NCBI GenBank assembly: GCA_028708075.1 | Contig: JAQVZS010000001.1 | Span: 1-64,000 of the forward strand | From: Massilibacteroides sp. | GTDB lineage: Bacteria > Bacteroidota > Bacteroidia > Bacteroidales > Tannerellaceae | Direction of reading: 5' to 3' | Length of the DNA: 64,000 nt | In this document: positions 1 through 9,745 of the stretch, piece after piece | Numbering within the stretch: the stretch's first letter is position 1 | Layout of the letters: each line of letters begins with the position of its first letter | Notes under the pieces: model-generated | Seen by the model: only the letters and a program-made list of their open reading frames with translations | Databases searched by the model: none | What the model was told of the DNA's origin: nothing | Made by a program: the position numbers and the translations under genes

Positions 1-2
1 AA

Positions 3-320
3 AAGTTGTGGACCAGTACGATGACATTGCTTGCTAGCGGTTATTCCATTTTGTTGTTGGCGGTAGCTTATTATTTGGTTGATGTGGCGAAAAATGGCAA
101 ATGGATTAAATGGCTGAAGTTTTACGGAATGAATTCTATCTTGGCGTATATGTTGTATCATTCGCTGGATACGAACTCTTTTATTGATTATTGGTTTCAT
201 GGATTTGAACAATACTTCGGTAGTGGACTGTATAGCGTTCTTTTCGTTTCTGTTAAAGTTTCAATCATTTTCTTTATTTTGAGATATTTTTATCGGAAGT
301 CTGTGTTCCTAAAAGTGTAA
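3..320 (+). CDS. C-terminal part of a DUF5009/acyltransferase-like membrane protein (partial)
   Basis: The reading frame is open from the window edge, so the start lies outside; only about 105 residues are seen. At least three hydrophobic segments are visible (near residues 10-25, 38-55 and 75-95), with the pattern GMNSILAYMLYH before the last helix. This ending is typical of the heparan-alpha-glucosaminide N-acetyltransferase-like (COG4299/DUF5009) membrane proteins common in Bacteroidota. The role of most family members is unproven. The gene ends just before a terminator-like hairpin and lies outside the putative island boundary at about 387. Confidence 0.6.
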   Translation, partial: KLWTSTMTLLASGYSILLLAVAYYLVDVAKNGKWIKWLKFYGMNSILAYMLYHSLDTNSFIDYWFHGFEQYFGSGLYSVLFVSVKVSIIFFILRYFYRKSVFLKV

Positions 321-346
321 AACGGAATGTCTGGAAATGAAAAAAT

Positions 347-384
347 CGAGTTAAAACAAATCTGTTTTTAACTCGCTTTTTTAA
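347..384 (+). terminator. rho-independent terminator after the first gene
   Basis: An inverted repeat (cgagttaaaa / tttttaactcg) is followed by a T-rich tail (gctttttt). It sits 27 nt after the stop codon of the upstream membrane-protein gene. Confidence 0.7.
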
Positions 385-386
385 TT

Positions 387-403
387 GTCGGGGTAGCCGG
401 ATT
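387..403. repeat. near copy of the tRNA-Pro 3' end, possible left attachment site
   Basis: GTCGGGGTAGCCGGATT matches GTCGGGGTACCAGGATT at 34266-34282, the 3' end of tRNA-Pro plus one flanking base, at 15 of 17 positions and in the same orientation. No complete tRNA can be folded here. A partial copy of a tRNA 3' end at the far edge of an element is the usual mark of tRNA-targeted integration. The match is short and could be chance. Confidence 0.4.
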
Positions 404-461
404 TTACTCGTCTATTCCAACCGCCTTTTTATAAATGATTTATTCTGATGTCAAAGTTTTG

Positions 462-484
462 GGTCACCGTTTAGTTCACATTTA
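462..484 (+). repeat. left copy of a 23-nt direct repeat bracketing the PUL
   Basis: GGTCACCGTTTAGTTCACAT plus TTA agrees at 20 of 23 positions with 34145-34167, in the same orientation and 33.7 kb away. A shorter degenerate copy starts at 34009. It may be a recombinase core or arm site, or the end of a lost insertion sequence. Confidence 0.55.
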
Positions 485-549
485 CTAAAAAAGAACGTTT
501 TTATTATATTCTATTTTAACAACGTAAAAATAAGATTTTTTCAAAAATT

Positions 550-3006
550 ATGAGAAGTACATTATTTAGATTTATTATTTTAGGCTTGAGCCTCGCTTGT
601 TCTTGTACAGCAATACCTGATAAGCAGACGGACGATAAAAATACATTAGAAAAACTTGCCTGTGCATTTCATGAACCGCCCATGGAGTATCGCCCTTATG
701 TATGGTGGCATTGGATGGGGAGTAATTTTTCGAAAGAAGGGATTACAAAAGACCTGGAAGCGATGAAAGAAGCCGGAATTGGCGGAGCGACCATCTTTAA
801 TCTGACATCTGCGGTACAGGAATCACAAGCTCCGGTAGAAAACAACCCCTGGACAGAACAAACCTACCGGAGTAAAGCATATTGGGAGGCCATGGAACAT
901 GCAGCTTCTGAGGCTAAACGTTTAGGATTAAAGCTCGGACTTCAAAATACCCCGGGGTATTCAACAACAGGAGGGCCTTGGGTTACAGAAAAGCGTGGGA
1001 TGCAGAAGATTGTATTCAGTAAAACAAAAATTACCGGGACAGGAAATGAACAGATCAAAACAATATTAAAAAAGCCGGAGCTTCCAATTTATGAAGGCTG
1101 GGGAAGCAGTAAAAAAAGAGCCACATTTTATAAAGATGTAGCAGTTATTGCTGTTCCGGAGAAAGATAGTGTGAAAATTGGCGAAGTAATCGATGTTTCC
1201 CAATACATGGATCCCGAAGGCTTATTTAACTGGGAAGCACCCAAAGGTGTATGGAATATCTTTCGCGTTGGACATGCTCCTACAATGGCTAATCCGCACC
1301 CGGTACCGGACGATTTAATTGGAAAAGTATTGGAAGCTGACAAAATGAGTAAAGAGCAAAGCGTTTACCATTGGAATAACGTACTGAATCCATTAATCGA
1401 ACATCTTCAAAAATATATCGGAATAAGTTTTACACATATACTTGTAGACAGTTATGAAGCAGGCGAACAGAACTGGACACCCGGATTCCGGAAGGTGTTT
1501 AAAGAACAAAAAGGATATGATATCATCCCTTGGATCGCTCTGCGTGAATGTGTAGAAAAAAATGAAGAAATTGAAAAATTTAATGCAGATTATAAGGAAG
1601 TTGTAAGTAACCTTTATCTCGACAATGGCTGGCGTGTAGCCAAAGAAATGATTAACAAAGCGGGATTGTTGTTTTTCTGGGAACCTTATTATGGGCCTTT
1701 CGATACAAAAAAATCAGTTTCTATTCCTGACCTTCCAATGGGAGAATTCTGGACAGGAGGGAAAGGTGCCATCTCTTCAGCAATTGTAAATGAAGCAAAA
1801 ACTGTTGGAAAGAATCTGGTGGGGGCTGAGGCTTTTACCGGACGTCCTGAGATTAGCCAATATACCGAAGACCCGGCTTTTTTAAAGCACTCTGCTGATG
1901 GCAGTTTTATTTCCGGGGCTAACTGGCTATTCTTGCATCATTGGGTACATCAGCCATTCGACGACCAATATCAACCCGGGATGGGTATGGGCTGGTGGGG
2001 AACCCATTTTGGCAGAAATCAGACCTGGATAAAACCAGGAAAAGCTTTTTTTACCTATCTGTCAAGATGCCAGATGTTGCTACGGCAAGGAACATTTGTT
2101 TCCACTCAAAAAAATGTTCTTCACAGAAGCATGCCGGAAGCTGAAATTTATTTTATAACTAACTCAACAGATACCGTTTGTTCACATTCCTTTTCTTTTG
2201 CTGTAAAAAACAGAGTTCCTGAACTATGGTATGCTGATAAAGGTGTTATCAGGCAAACACGAAACTGGAGAGACACAAACGATTCAACATTCGTTGATCT
2301 TAACTTAACTCCGGATGAATCAGTATTTGTTGTTTTTCCTTTAAAGAAAGAAAACGGTTACTCGAAGCTAAAATTCCCGGCTATTGAAACAATAAACGAA
2401 GTTTGTTATAGTATAAATGGCCCTTGGGACATATCATTTATGCCTAAGCTTGATGCCCCTTTTCATAAGGAACTTTCTTCGCTGGTTGATTTTAGTACTC
2501 AGACAGCTCCGAATATTAAGTACTTTTCAGGGACGGCCATATATAAAAAAGAAATCAAAATAGATAAAGAAATCTTAGCAAAGAATAAGCGAATAATACT
2601 GGATTTGGGAAAACTTGAAGATATTGCAGAGCTAAAAGTGAACGGACAGAAAGCTGGCGTTTTATGGTATCCTCCTTATACTGCAGATATAACCTCCCTA
2701 CTAAAAACAGGAAGCAATTCACTTGAAATTTCCGTGACCAATAACTGGGCTAACCGCCTAATTGGAGATGAACAATATCCGGCAGATTTTGAGTGGGGAA
2801 AAGACAGGGGGGAAGCGATGGGAAGAGCAATGAAAGCGTTTCCCGATTGGTTTATAACGAAACAGGCTCGTCCTTCAAAAGAACGGAAAACTTTTAGTAT
2901 TTGGTTTTATTATAGAAAAAATTCTCCTCTGCAACCTGCTGGGTTAATCGGTCCGGTACAGCTAGTTGTACAAGATATAAAAACGTATAAATTAGAGGAA
3001 TTATAA
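550..3006 (+). CDS. GH106-type alpha-L-rhamnosidase lipoprotein
   Basis: Predicted to remove terminal alpha-L-rhamnose from oligosaccharides. The N-terminus is a lipoprotein signal (hydrophobic residues 5-16, then ACSC with cysteines at 17 and 19), so the enzyme is probably membrane-anchored and periplasmic or on the surface. The family pattern begins near residue 50 (YVWWHWMGSNFSKEGIT). The central region has VGAEAFTGRPEISQY and LFLHHWVHQPF, which resemble the GH106 active-site region. The last 150 residues look like a jelly-roll domain (LDLGKLEDIAELKVNGQ). At 818 residues it is much shorter than the second GH106 enzyme at 6268, lacking its extra middle domain. It is the first gene inside the putative island and is followed after one base by a fucosidase gene, so the two are likely co-transcribed. 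Family call is confident; exact linkage is unknown. Confidence 0.85.
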   Translation: MRSTLFRFIILGLSLACSCTAIPDKQTDDKNTLEKLACAFHEPPMEYRPYVWWHWMGSNFSKEGITKDLEAMKEAGIGGATIFNLTSAVQESQAPVENNPWTEQTYRSKAYWEAMEHAASEAKRLGLKLGLQNTPGYSTTGGPWVTEKRGMQKIVFSKTKITGTGNEQIKTILKKPELPIYEGWGSSKKRATFYKDVAVIAVPEKDSVKIGEVIDVSQYMDPEGLFNWEAPKGVWNIFRVGHAPTMANPHPVPDDLIGKVLEADKMSKEQSVYHWNNVLNPLIEHLQKYIGISFTHILVDSYEAGEQNWTPGFRKVFKEQKGYDIIPWIALRECVEKNEEIEKFNADYKEVVSNLYLDNGWRVAKEMINKAGLLFFWEPYYGPFDTKKSVSIPDLPMGEFWTGGKGAISSAIVNEAKTVGKNLVGAEAFTGRPEISQYTEDPAFLKHSADGSFISGANWLFLHHWVHQPFDDQYQPGMGMGWWGTHFGRNQTWIKPGKAFFTYLSRCQMLLRQGTFVSTQKNVLHRSMPEAEIYFITNSTDTVCSHSFSFAVKNRVPELWYADKGVIRQTRNWRDTNDSTFVDLNLTPDESVFVVFPLKKENGYSKLKFPAIETINEVCYSINGPWDISFMPKLDAPFHKELSSLVDFSTQTAPNIKYFSGTAIYKKEIKIDKEILAKNKRIILDLGKLEDIAELKVNGQKAGVLWYPPYTADITSLLKTGSNSLEISVTNNWANRLIGDEQYPADFEWGKDRGEAMGRAMKAFPDWFITKQARPSKERKTFSIWFYYRKNSPLQPAGLIGPVQLVVQDIKTYKLEEL

Positions 3007-3007
3007 T

Positions 3008-4492
3008 ATGGTTCAAAATTTAATATACAAAAGAATGAGAACAAACTTTCATTTATCAATTCTTTGTGGGCTTGCATTACTGACGGCCTCTTGTATGAAA
3101 ACGGTTACTCCCCCTCCTGCGCCTGTTTTGCCAGTTCCTTCCGAACGACAGTTGGCTTGGCATGAACTGGAACAGTACGCGTTTGTACATTTTACTACCA
3201 ACACTTTCACGGGGAAAGAATGGGGTTTCGGAGATGAAAAACCAACCATATTTAACCCGACGGAAATGGATACCGACCAGTGGGCGCAGGCCATCAGAGA
3301 TGCCGGACTTAAAGGAATCGTACTTACTTGTAAACATCATGACGGTTTTTGTCTGTGGCCAAGTTTATATACTGACCATTCTGTAAAAAACAGTAACTGG
3401 AAAGACGGGAAGGGTAATGTAGTGAAAGAGGTGCGTGAGTCTTGTAAAAAATACGGGTTAAAATTCGGAATATACCTTTCTCCATGGGATCGAAATAATG
3501 CTGATTACGGAACCCCTTCGTATATTGAATATTATAGAAACCAGTTACGCGAATTGTTTAACGATTACGGGCCTGTTTTTGAAATGTGGTTTGACGGAGC
3601 TAATGGTGGTGATGGGTTTTATGGAGGTGCTAATGAAAAACGAAGTATTGACAGATCAACCTATTACGACTGGCCCAACACCATTAAGATGGTACAGCAA
3701 ATGGATCCGAATATTGTATTCTTTAGCGATGCCGGTCCGGACATTCGCTGGTGTGGAAATGAAAGAGGATACGTTGGAGAAACCAACTGGAGCCCGCTGA
3801 CCCCCGATACTCTTTATGCCGGGAAACCTCATATCAATGAGTTGCTTAACCACGGGTCTGAGGACGGTAGTGTATGGCTTCCTGCTGAAGTGGACGTTTC
3901 CATCCGTCCCGGGTGGTTTTATCATTCGAAAGAAGATTCACTTGTAAAAACTCCAGAAAAACTTTTTGAAATCTACCTGAATTCGGTAGGTAGAGGTGCT
4001 AACCTCATTCTTAACATTCCTCCTGACCAGCGGGGACTTTTACATGAAAATGATGTAAAATCACTTCGTGGTTGGAAAAAACTGATAGACGAAGCTTTTG
4101 CAACTAACCTGGTGCTGGGATGTGAAGTAACAGCCGATACTTATCGCGGAGAATCTGCTCAATTTGCTGCATCCAATCTGATTGATGAAGACAAAGAAAC
4201 ATACTGGGCTACTGACGATGATGTAGTAAAGGAAAGTATTAAATTTGATTTTGGAGAAACACGACTGGTAAAATATATTGTTCTCCAAGAATACATTCGG
4301 TTAGGACAGCGTGTTCGTAATTTTAGTATTGATGCATGGATGAATAATTCCTGGCAGCAGGTTGCCCAGGCTACAACCATTGGACACAAACGGATTGTGA
4401 GATTGGATCAACCGATTGAAACGCAAAAGATTAAAATCAATATTGAAGATTCAAGGGCATGTCCGGTTATCTCTAATATTGAGATTTATTAA
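3008..4492 (+). CDS. GH29 alpha-L-fucosidase with C-terminal F5/8-type (CBM32-like) domain
   Basis: Retaining alpha-L-fucosidase. A lipoprotein signal ends at ALLTASC (Cys29). The GH29 barrel runs from about residue 45 to 370, with KHHDGFCLWPS near residue 105 and FEMWFDGANGG, in which Asp196 is the expected nucleophile. Residues 375-494 resemble a discoidin/F5-8 type C sugar-binding domain (SNLIDEDKETYWATDD, then FDFGETRLVKYIVLQE). I keep the ATG at 3008 because AGAGGA lies just upstream; the ATG at 3035 is also possible and keeps the same signal peptide. The gene starts one base after the GH106 stop, so it is likely part of the same transcript. Together they suggest a glycan carrying both rhamnose and fucose. 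Confidence 0.9.
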   Translation: MVQNLIYKRMRTNFHLSILCGLALLTASCMKTVTPPPAPVLPVPSERQLAWHELEQYAFVHFTTNTFTGKEWGFGDEKPTIFNPTEMDTDQWAQAIRDAGLKGIVLTCKHHDGFCLWPSLYTDHSVKNSNWKDGKGNVVKEVRESCKKYGLKFGIYLSPWDRNNADYGTPSYIEYYRNQLRELFNDYGPVFEMWFDGANGGDGFYGGANEKRSIDRSTYYDWPNTIKMVQQMDPNIVFFSDAGPDIRWCGNERGYVGETNWSPLTPDTLYAGKPHINELLNHGSEDGSVWLPAEVDVSIRPGWFYHSKEDSLVKTPEKLFEIYLNSVGRGANLILNIPPDQRGLLHENDVKSLRGWKKLIDEAFATNLVLGCEVTADTYRGESAQFAASNLIDEDKETYWATDDDVVKESIKFDFGETRLVKYIVLQEYIRLGQRVRNFSIDAWMNNSWQQVAQATTIGHKRIVRLDQPIETQKIKINIEDSRACPVISNIEIY

Positions 4493-4582
4493 CCCTGATT
4501 GTGAAATAGTACATCAATAGATGAAGGTATAAGGTGTGATTGCATTCTATTGAATTAAATGAAAGTTTTAAAGCCATTGGAA

Positions 4583-4611
4583 TTGAATTTTTGGGCTTGT
4601 TTGTATTTTTG
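4583..4611 (+). promoter_or_regulatory. Bacteroides-type promoter for the GH28-like gene
   Basis: TTG at 4583-4585, 18 nt, then TATTTTTG at 4604-4611, which fits the TAnnTTTG -7 box. The start of transcription would be near 4617, about 95 nt before the ATG. The rest of the 220-nt gap holds a small hairpin (cctga...tcagg, about 4652-4674) and nothing else I recognise. Confidence 0.5.
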
Positions 4612-4712
4612 TAGCAAGAAAATAAAATTTGCGATAGCAATAAATTGTGCGCCTGATATAAATTGTATCTCAGGTAGAAATAGTCTGACATATCAGAAAT
4701 AAATATAGAGAG

Positions 4713-6218
4713 ATGTATCGAATAAAGTTAACCGTATTGGCCTTCCTTGTTTTTTATTGTTTATTGGTGATCCCTGTTTCAGGCGGTGTAAATAGCGTAA
4801 TGCAGAAAACACATGAGACAGAACAAAATAGTTTTAAGGATGCAGCCAACTTTGGTTTTTCACCGTTGGCGACCGGAAAAGAAAATGTTGTCGCTTTGCA
4901 AAAGGCGGTTGACAGAGGAGGAACTATTATTGTTAGTATTCCCGGAACTTATAAAATGGCAGGAACTGTATATATAGGAAGCAATACTTCGTTGATTTTT
5001 GGTAACAATATTTCTCTTAAGAAAGTAAATGAAGGAAGAGACTTTACTCATGTCTTTCTGAATAAAGGTGCATTGACCAAAACTTATGATAAACATATTT
5101 CAATCGAGGGGTTACATATCATCGTCAATGGGATAGATAAAGACATGACCGAAGTTTATGGTTTGCGTGGGCAACTAGCTTTTTTTTATATAAAGGATTT
5201 GATAATAAAACATTTCCGTTGTTACGATTTGGCAGGATCCCAGTTTTGTATTCAGGTTTGTACTTTTGAAGATATTATTATTGACGACGTTATTATTCAT
5301 GGGAAGAAAGATGGTATTCATTTGGGACGGGGAACTCGGTTTACAATAAGGAATGGTGTTTTTAAATGCTTTGATGATGCCATTGCTCTAAATGCTCATG
5401 ATTATGCAACGTCGAATCCAGAACTTGGCTGGATAGAAAATGGGATTGTTGAAAATTGTTACGACCTGAATGAAGAGAAAACGGTGGGGTATTTTTGCCG
5501 GATACTGGCAGGCGCCTGGCTCGACTGGACACCTGACATGGAGGTACAGCATTCGGATGCTGTTGTTTCGAACGGAAGACTCTATCGAATACAGGAAAAA
5601 CCGGATGGCACTATTTATAAATCAGAAACCCAACCGAAACATAAAAGTGGCAGCCAGAAACTTGATGGCATTAATTGGGTAGTTGTGCAGGATGATATAA
5701 CCTATACCGCAGGAGTCAGAAATGTCTCTTTCCGTAATATTTTTCTGGAAAAACCAAGAATCGGTTTTTCAATACATTTTGATAACGATAAATTTAGCCG
5801 GTCGTATTATCCGGGTGCTGAAATTCCGGTGCAGGAGCAACTTACTTTTGATAATATTCGTGTTTTGTATGATGAACCAATAAATCTTATCTCAGTAAAT
5901 ACTCCGGTTGACATTTTAACAATCAGTAACTCCAGTATCAGGGATAATACGATCAAATTTCACGGGAACAAAGCCATGACCAATTACCTGAAAACACAAA
6001 TAAATATTTACGGATGTACATTCAGAAAAGACGGCAAATTAAAACTTATAACCAACAGCGTAAAGGGGAAGGAAATAATTCTTAAAACGAATTCTAATAT
6101 TGCATTGAAAGATAATTTCTCAGCCACTGTCGTCCCAGGTGATGGAAAAGTCATAGTTGAATCAGATCTGACAGGCTTGAAGGATAAAAAAGTTTTCTCA
6201 AAAGACGCACAGAAATAG
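4713..6218 (+). CDS. secreted GH28-like right-handed beta-helix protein
   Basis: A Sec signal without a lipobox occupies residues 1-25. After a GIIxVxxPGTYK-like first coil, rows of Ile/Val/Asn-rich repeats (ISIEGLHIIVNG, IIIDDVIIHGKKDGIHLG, IRNGVFKCFDDAIALN) show a parallel beta-helix of the polygalacturonase type. In GH28 the catalytic aspartates lie in NTD and DD motifs; here KKDG and FDDAIALN keep the aspartates. I cannot find the usual GHG and R-x-K motifs, and an insertion with an LDWTPDM segment follows. It may therefore be a diverged hydrolase, a lyase-like fold, or a binding protein. It has its own promoter-like element and is followed 49 bp later by the large GH106 gene. Pectin-related activity is an inference from fold and context. 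Confidence 0.65.
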   Translation: MYRIKLTVLAFLVFYCLLVIPVSGGVNSVMQKTHETEQNSFKDAANFGFSPLATGKENVVALQKAVDRGGTIIVSIPGTYKMAGTVYIGSNTSLIFGNNISLKKVNEGRDFTHVFLNKGALTKTYDKHISIEGLHIIVNGIDKDMTEVYGLRGQLAFFYIKDLIIKHFRCYDLAGSQFCIQVCTFEDIIIDDVIIHGKKDGIHLGRGTRFTIRNGVFKCFDDAIALNAHDYATSNPELGWIENGIVENCYDLNEEKTVGYFCRILAGAWLDWTPDMEVQHSDAVVSNGRLYRIQEKPDGTIYKSETQPKHKSGSQKLDGINWVVVQDDITYTAGVRNVSFRNIFLEKPRIGFSIHFDNDKFSRSYYPGAEIPVQEQLTFDNIRVLYDEPINLISVNTPVDILTISNSSIRDNTIKFHGNKAMTNYLKTQINIYGCTFRKDGKLKLITNSVKGKEIILKTNSNIALKDNFSATVVPGDGKVIVESDLTGLKDKKVFSKDAQK

Positions 6219-6267
6219 AAATTAGTTGAACGGAAAAGGACATCGTTTTTAAATAAAGTTCAGGAAA

Positions 6268-9200
6268 ATGAAAGGGTTTAATATATCAGGAATAAAAATA
6301 TTGGGTGGGCTCATTTGCCTTTTTATGGTTGTCGTTAGTTGTAATCAGCCTGTTGAAAATAAAGGTATTGATGCGAATGCTTTTATCCGGTCTGTTAAAA
6401 ACAGCCGCGTGCATATCTGGTGGCATTGGGTTGATGGAATGATAAGCAAAGAGGGGATTACCAGGGATTTGGAATCAATGAAAGCTGAAGGTATTGTTCA
6501 GGCAACAATTCTGAATCTGGGGTTTCCGCAAAATGTTGGTCTTCTGCCCGGAAAGGACTATCCGGTTGAAAAAGTTAAATTTGTGACGGATGAATGGTAC
6601 GAGATGTTTGAGTGGGCTTTACACGAAGCCAAACGACTGGATATAACCATTGGCGTGCATAACTGCGATGGGTGGAGCGAAAGTGGCGGTCCGTGGATTA
6701 CTCCAGAAATGTCGATGAAAAAGTTCGTTTATACCAAAACAATTATTTCTCCGGGGTTCAAGGGGAAGATAAAGCTGGATAAGCCTTTTTCTAATTATGG
6801 TTTTTATAACGATGTAGCAGTTGTCGCCTATAGGAACAGGGGGCTAAAGAAGAACTCTTTTCAAGCTGCCCATCCTGACATGGTCCTCAGCAATAAACAA
6901 AAAATAGCTCCTTCCACGATTTTTGAGATGAAAAAAGGAGACTCAATTGAGTTCGTTTTCAACACGGATTTTACTGCAGATAAAATCCTGGTTTTTCAGG
7001 GATATAAAGTCGGGACTTCTGCAATTAATAAAAATACATCCAACCAATACACCCTGATGTATTCGAAAGATGACGGCAAAAGTTATAAACTGCTAAGTCA
7101 GTTTAATCTGACTTGCTTTAATGATACAGCAATTATTAAATTCCCAGAGACAAGAGCCAGACATTTCAAATTAATTGTAAGCGACGGGCTGTCGATTGCA
7201 ACATGGCGTAACAGCAAATACTTGTTATCTCATGTCGAATTGCTGGCGAACGACGACCAGCCGGGTTTTGCACCTGACATACCTCAGGTATTTGAAAAAA
7301 CCATTTCAGCAAAAATCTCGGATAAAGGAAGGCCTGAGGATAAAAAAAATGATTTTACTGATAATAACGCTATAAAAACTAATGAGGTGATTGATCTTAT
7401 AGACAAAATGGACACGACTGGAATAATTGATATAGACCTGCCTGACGGATATTGGACCATTCTTCGTTTTGGCTATACAACTACAGGTGTAATCAATGCC
7501 CCTTCAACAATTGAAGGGGAAGGACTGGAGTGCGACAAAATGGATACTACAGCTCTGAACCTCCATTTTGCAAGTTTCTCTCAAAAATTAGTCGAGCATT
7601 CTAAAGGGCTAAATGGCAGTACGTTTAAATTTCTGTTGCTTGATAGTTGGGAGTGTGATTACCAAAACTGGACTGCCGGAATGCCCGAAGAGTTTGAGAA
7701 ACGCCGGGGCTACAAGCTAATAAATTGGTTACCCGCATTGTGTGGCGATGTGATCGGAAGTCCGGATTTGTCTGAAGGATTTTTGTATGACTTCAGGAAG
7801 ACAATCGCGGAAATGATTGAGGAAAATTATTACCTACATTTTAGGGAGCTTTGTCACCGGAACAATTTGGAAATGCATGCCGAAGTAATTTACGGAGGAG
7901 GAATGTATCCTCCGCTGGATATCTTAAAAACAAACAGTTATATTGACCAGCCAATGACGGAATTCTGGACATTGGCAAAAGACGGAATTATTACTTATTC
8001 CCCGTTAAAAAGCAATCATCTAAACTCGTTGGCGTCGTTATCAGGTTTGTATAACAAACCAGTGCTGGCTTCTGAAGCGTTCACGGCAAGTTGTCGTCAC
8101 AGCGAAACACCGGCTGACTTAAAGCTGTATGGAGACAGGGCATACTGCTCGGGTATCAATCAGATGGTACTTCACAGTTATGTCCATCAGCCCACCGATC
8201 AGAAACCCGGGATGACCCTGTATTGTTTTGGTTCCCATTTTAACCGGAATACGCCATGGTGGAATTACGCAAACGGTTGGCTCGATTACCAGGCACGTAT
8301 TCAGTATGTACTTCAGAAAGGAATCGTCCCGGCAGATGTCCTTTATTTTGTAGGAGATGAGTTGCCCCAGAATTTAAATACTGATCTGCTAAATAGTCTT
8401 CCAAAGGGTATTCATGCCAACCCGTGTAATTTTGATTTGCTTCAAAAGGCTGTTGTTAATGATGGTAAGATATCATTCCCTAGCGGTGCTGTGTTCTCAT
8501 TATTAGCTTTGCCGGATATTCGTTTCATTAACTACTCTACTTTAACTGAAATTGAAAGATTAGTCCGCGAAGGCGCTGTCGTTTATGGGGAAAAGCCCCA
8601 AAATATGCTGTCGCTGAAAGACAAAACTGAAAACCCGGAAGATTTTGAGAAACTGACGTCGAAACTTTGGGAAAATTATAAAAATGGGGAAAATGGGAAA
8701 ACTCGATACGGTGAGGGAACCGTATGGTGGGGGGCATCAATAAACGGTATATTGAAGAATTTGAGCGTTAAGCCAGCTTTTTCAACAACACTGCCCGATT
8801 CCCTTGAAGTATTATCAATCCACAAAACCACCGGAGATGAAGATGTTTTTTTTGTTGTCAATCAACATAACCAATCGTTGAATTTTGAGTGTAGTTTCAC
8901 AGTCGGAGATAAGAGCCCTGAAATATGGGACCCGATGACAGGCGAATGTAAAAGTCAGCTTATTTACACGCGAAACAATGGGAAAGTTCGTGTTTCGGTT
9001 CGCTTTCAGGCTAATGAATCTCTGTTCTTTGTATTTAAAAAAGAAAACCGGCAAGGTCATATTATAAAGGTTGAATTAGATGGAAATCAAATATTTCCGG
9101 CACACGATGAGGGCATTTTGTCCGATCTTATCCCAGAGGTAAAACACGAAAAGGATAGCTGGTCATTGGTTGGTCGTGCCGGGGGTAATTACCAAATTAC

Positions 9201-9738
9201 CACTGATAAAGGTGAAAAGATGTCATTTAAAACCATATCTCCTGAAATTTATAAAATAGCTGATTTCAGCGGAAGCATAGAATTTACCCCGATTAACGGG
9301 GATACGATTGAACCTGTCAGAATTTCAAATCTGAAATCGCTGACAGAATTCAATCCGGACAACATTAAATATTTTTCAGGGGAAGCCAGATATGTTATTG
9401 ATTTTAATGTTCCGCCTGAATATTTTAATAGTGACAACCCGGTTTATCTTGATTTGGGCGTCTTTGGAACCACCGGAGAAATAAAACTGAATGATCATTT
9501 TCTTCGGAATATCTGGACTTCGGGTGTAATGATTTCTGTTAAAGGCTTGCTGAAAGAACACAACCATATGGAGGTGACTGTTGCAACAACAAACAGAAAT
9601 CGGTTAATCGGAGATCTCAGGGAAACTGGACATTTGAATGGTATTTGGACTTCTCATGTTGGATTAAAAAAAGATTCCAGTCTGGAACCATCTGGATTAG
9701 TAGGACCACTTCAGTTAATTTATACAAGAATACGATAG
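6268..9738 (+). CDS. large GH106-type alpha-L-rhamnosidase lipoprotein
   Basis: Second GH106 enzyme of the locus, 1156 residues. A lipoprotein signal ends at VVVSC (Cys25). The family start motif is VHIWWHWVDGMISKEGIT near residue 48. About residues 200-350 hold an inserted beta-sandwich-like domain (ILVFQGYKVGTSA, ARHFKLIVSDG) that the 818-residue paralogue lacks. The catalytic core continues with LLDSWECDYQNWTAGMPEEF and LASEAFTASCRHSETPADL, then MVLHSYVHQPTDQ. The end is a jelly-roll domain (YLDLGVFGTTGEIKLNDH, VTVATTNRNRLIGDL). Known GH106 enzymes cleave rhamnose from pectic side chains such as rhamnogalacturonan II. Two copies with different accessory domains imply two different rhamnosyl linkages. 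The next intact gene lies beyond a decayed minus-strand gene. Confidence 0.85.
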   Translation: MKGFNISGIKILGGLICLFMVVVSCNQPVENKGIDANAFIRSVKNSRVHIWWHWVDGMISKEGITRDLESMKAEGIVQATILNLGFPQNVGLLPGKDYPVEKVKFVTDEWYEMFEWALHEAKRLDITIGVHNCDGWSESGGPWITPEMSMKKFVYTKTIISPGFKGKIKLDKPFSNYGFYNDVAVVAYRNRGLKKNSFQAAHPDMVLSNKQKIAPSTIFEMKKGDSIEFVFNTDFTADKILVFQGYKVGTSAINKNTSNQYTLMYSKDDGKSYKLLSQFNLTCFNDTAIIKFPETRARHFKLIVSDGLSIATWRNSKYLLSHVELLANDDQPGFAPDIPQVFEKTISAKISDKGRPEDKKNDFTDNNAIKTNEVIDLIDKMDTTGIIDIDLPDGYWTILRFGYTTTGVINAPSTIEGEGLECDKMDTTALNLHFASFSQKLVEHSKGLNGSTFKFLLLDSWECDYQNWTAGMPEEFEKRRGYKLINWLPALCGDVIGSPDLSEGFLYDFRKTIAEMIEENYYLHFRELCHRNNLEMHAEVIYGGGMYPPLDILKTNSYIDQPMTEFWTLAKDGIITYSPLKSNHLNSLASLSGLYNKPVLASEAFTASCRHSETPADLKLYGDRAYCSGINQMVLHSYVHQPTDQKPGMTLYCFGSHFNRNTPWWNYANGWLDYQARIQYVLQKGIVPADVLYFVGDELPQNLNTDLLNSLPKGIHANPCNFDLLQKAVVNDGKISFPSGAVFSLLALPDIRFINYSTLTEIERLVREGAVVYGEKPQNMLSLKDKTENPEDFEKLTSKLWENYKNGENGKTRYGEGTVWWGASINGILKNLSVKPAFSTTLPDSLEVLSIHKTTGDEDVFFVVNQHNQSLNFECSFTVGDKSPEIWDPMTGECKSQLIYTRNNGKVRVSVRFQANESLFFVFKKENRQGHIIKVELDGNQIFPAHDEGILSDLIPEVKHEKDSWSLVGRAGGNYQITTDKGEKMSFKTISPEIYKIADFSGSIEFTPINGDTIEPVRISNLKSLTEFNPDNIKYFSGEARYVIDFNVPPEYFNSDNPVYLDLGVFGTTGEIKLNDHFLRNIWTSGVMISVKGLLKEHNHMEVTVATTNRNRLIGDLRETGHLNGIWTSHVGLKKDSSLEPSGLVGPLQLIYTRIR

Positions 9739-9745
9739 TTTATAT

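Noticed and set aside
387..410. a second tRNA gene at the left edge
   Set aside because: Only the 3' end resembles a tRNA; no acceptor, D or anticodon arm can be formed.
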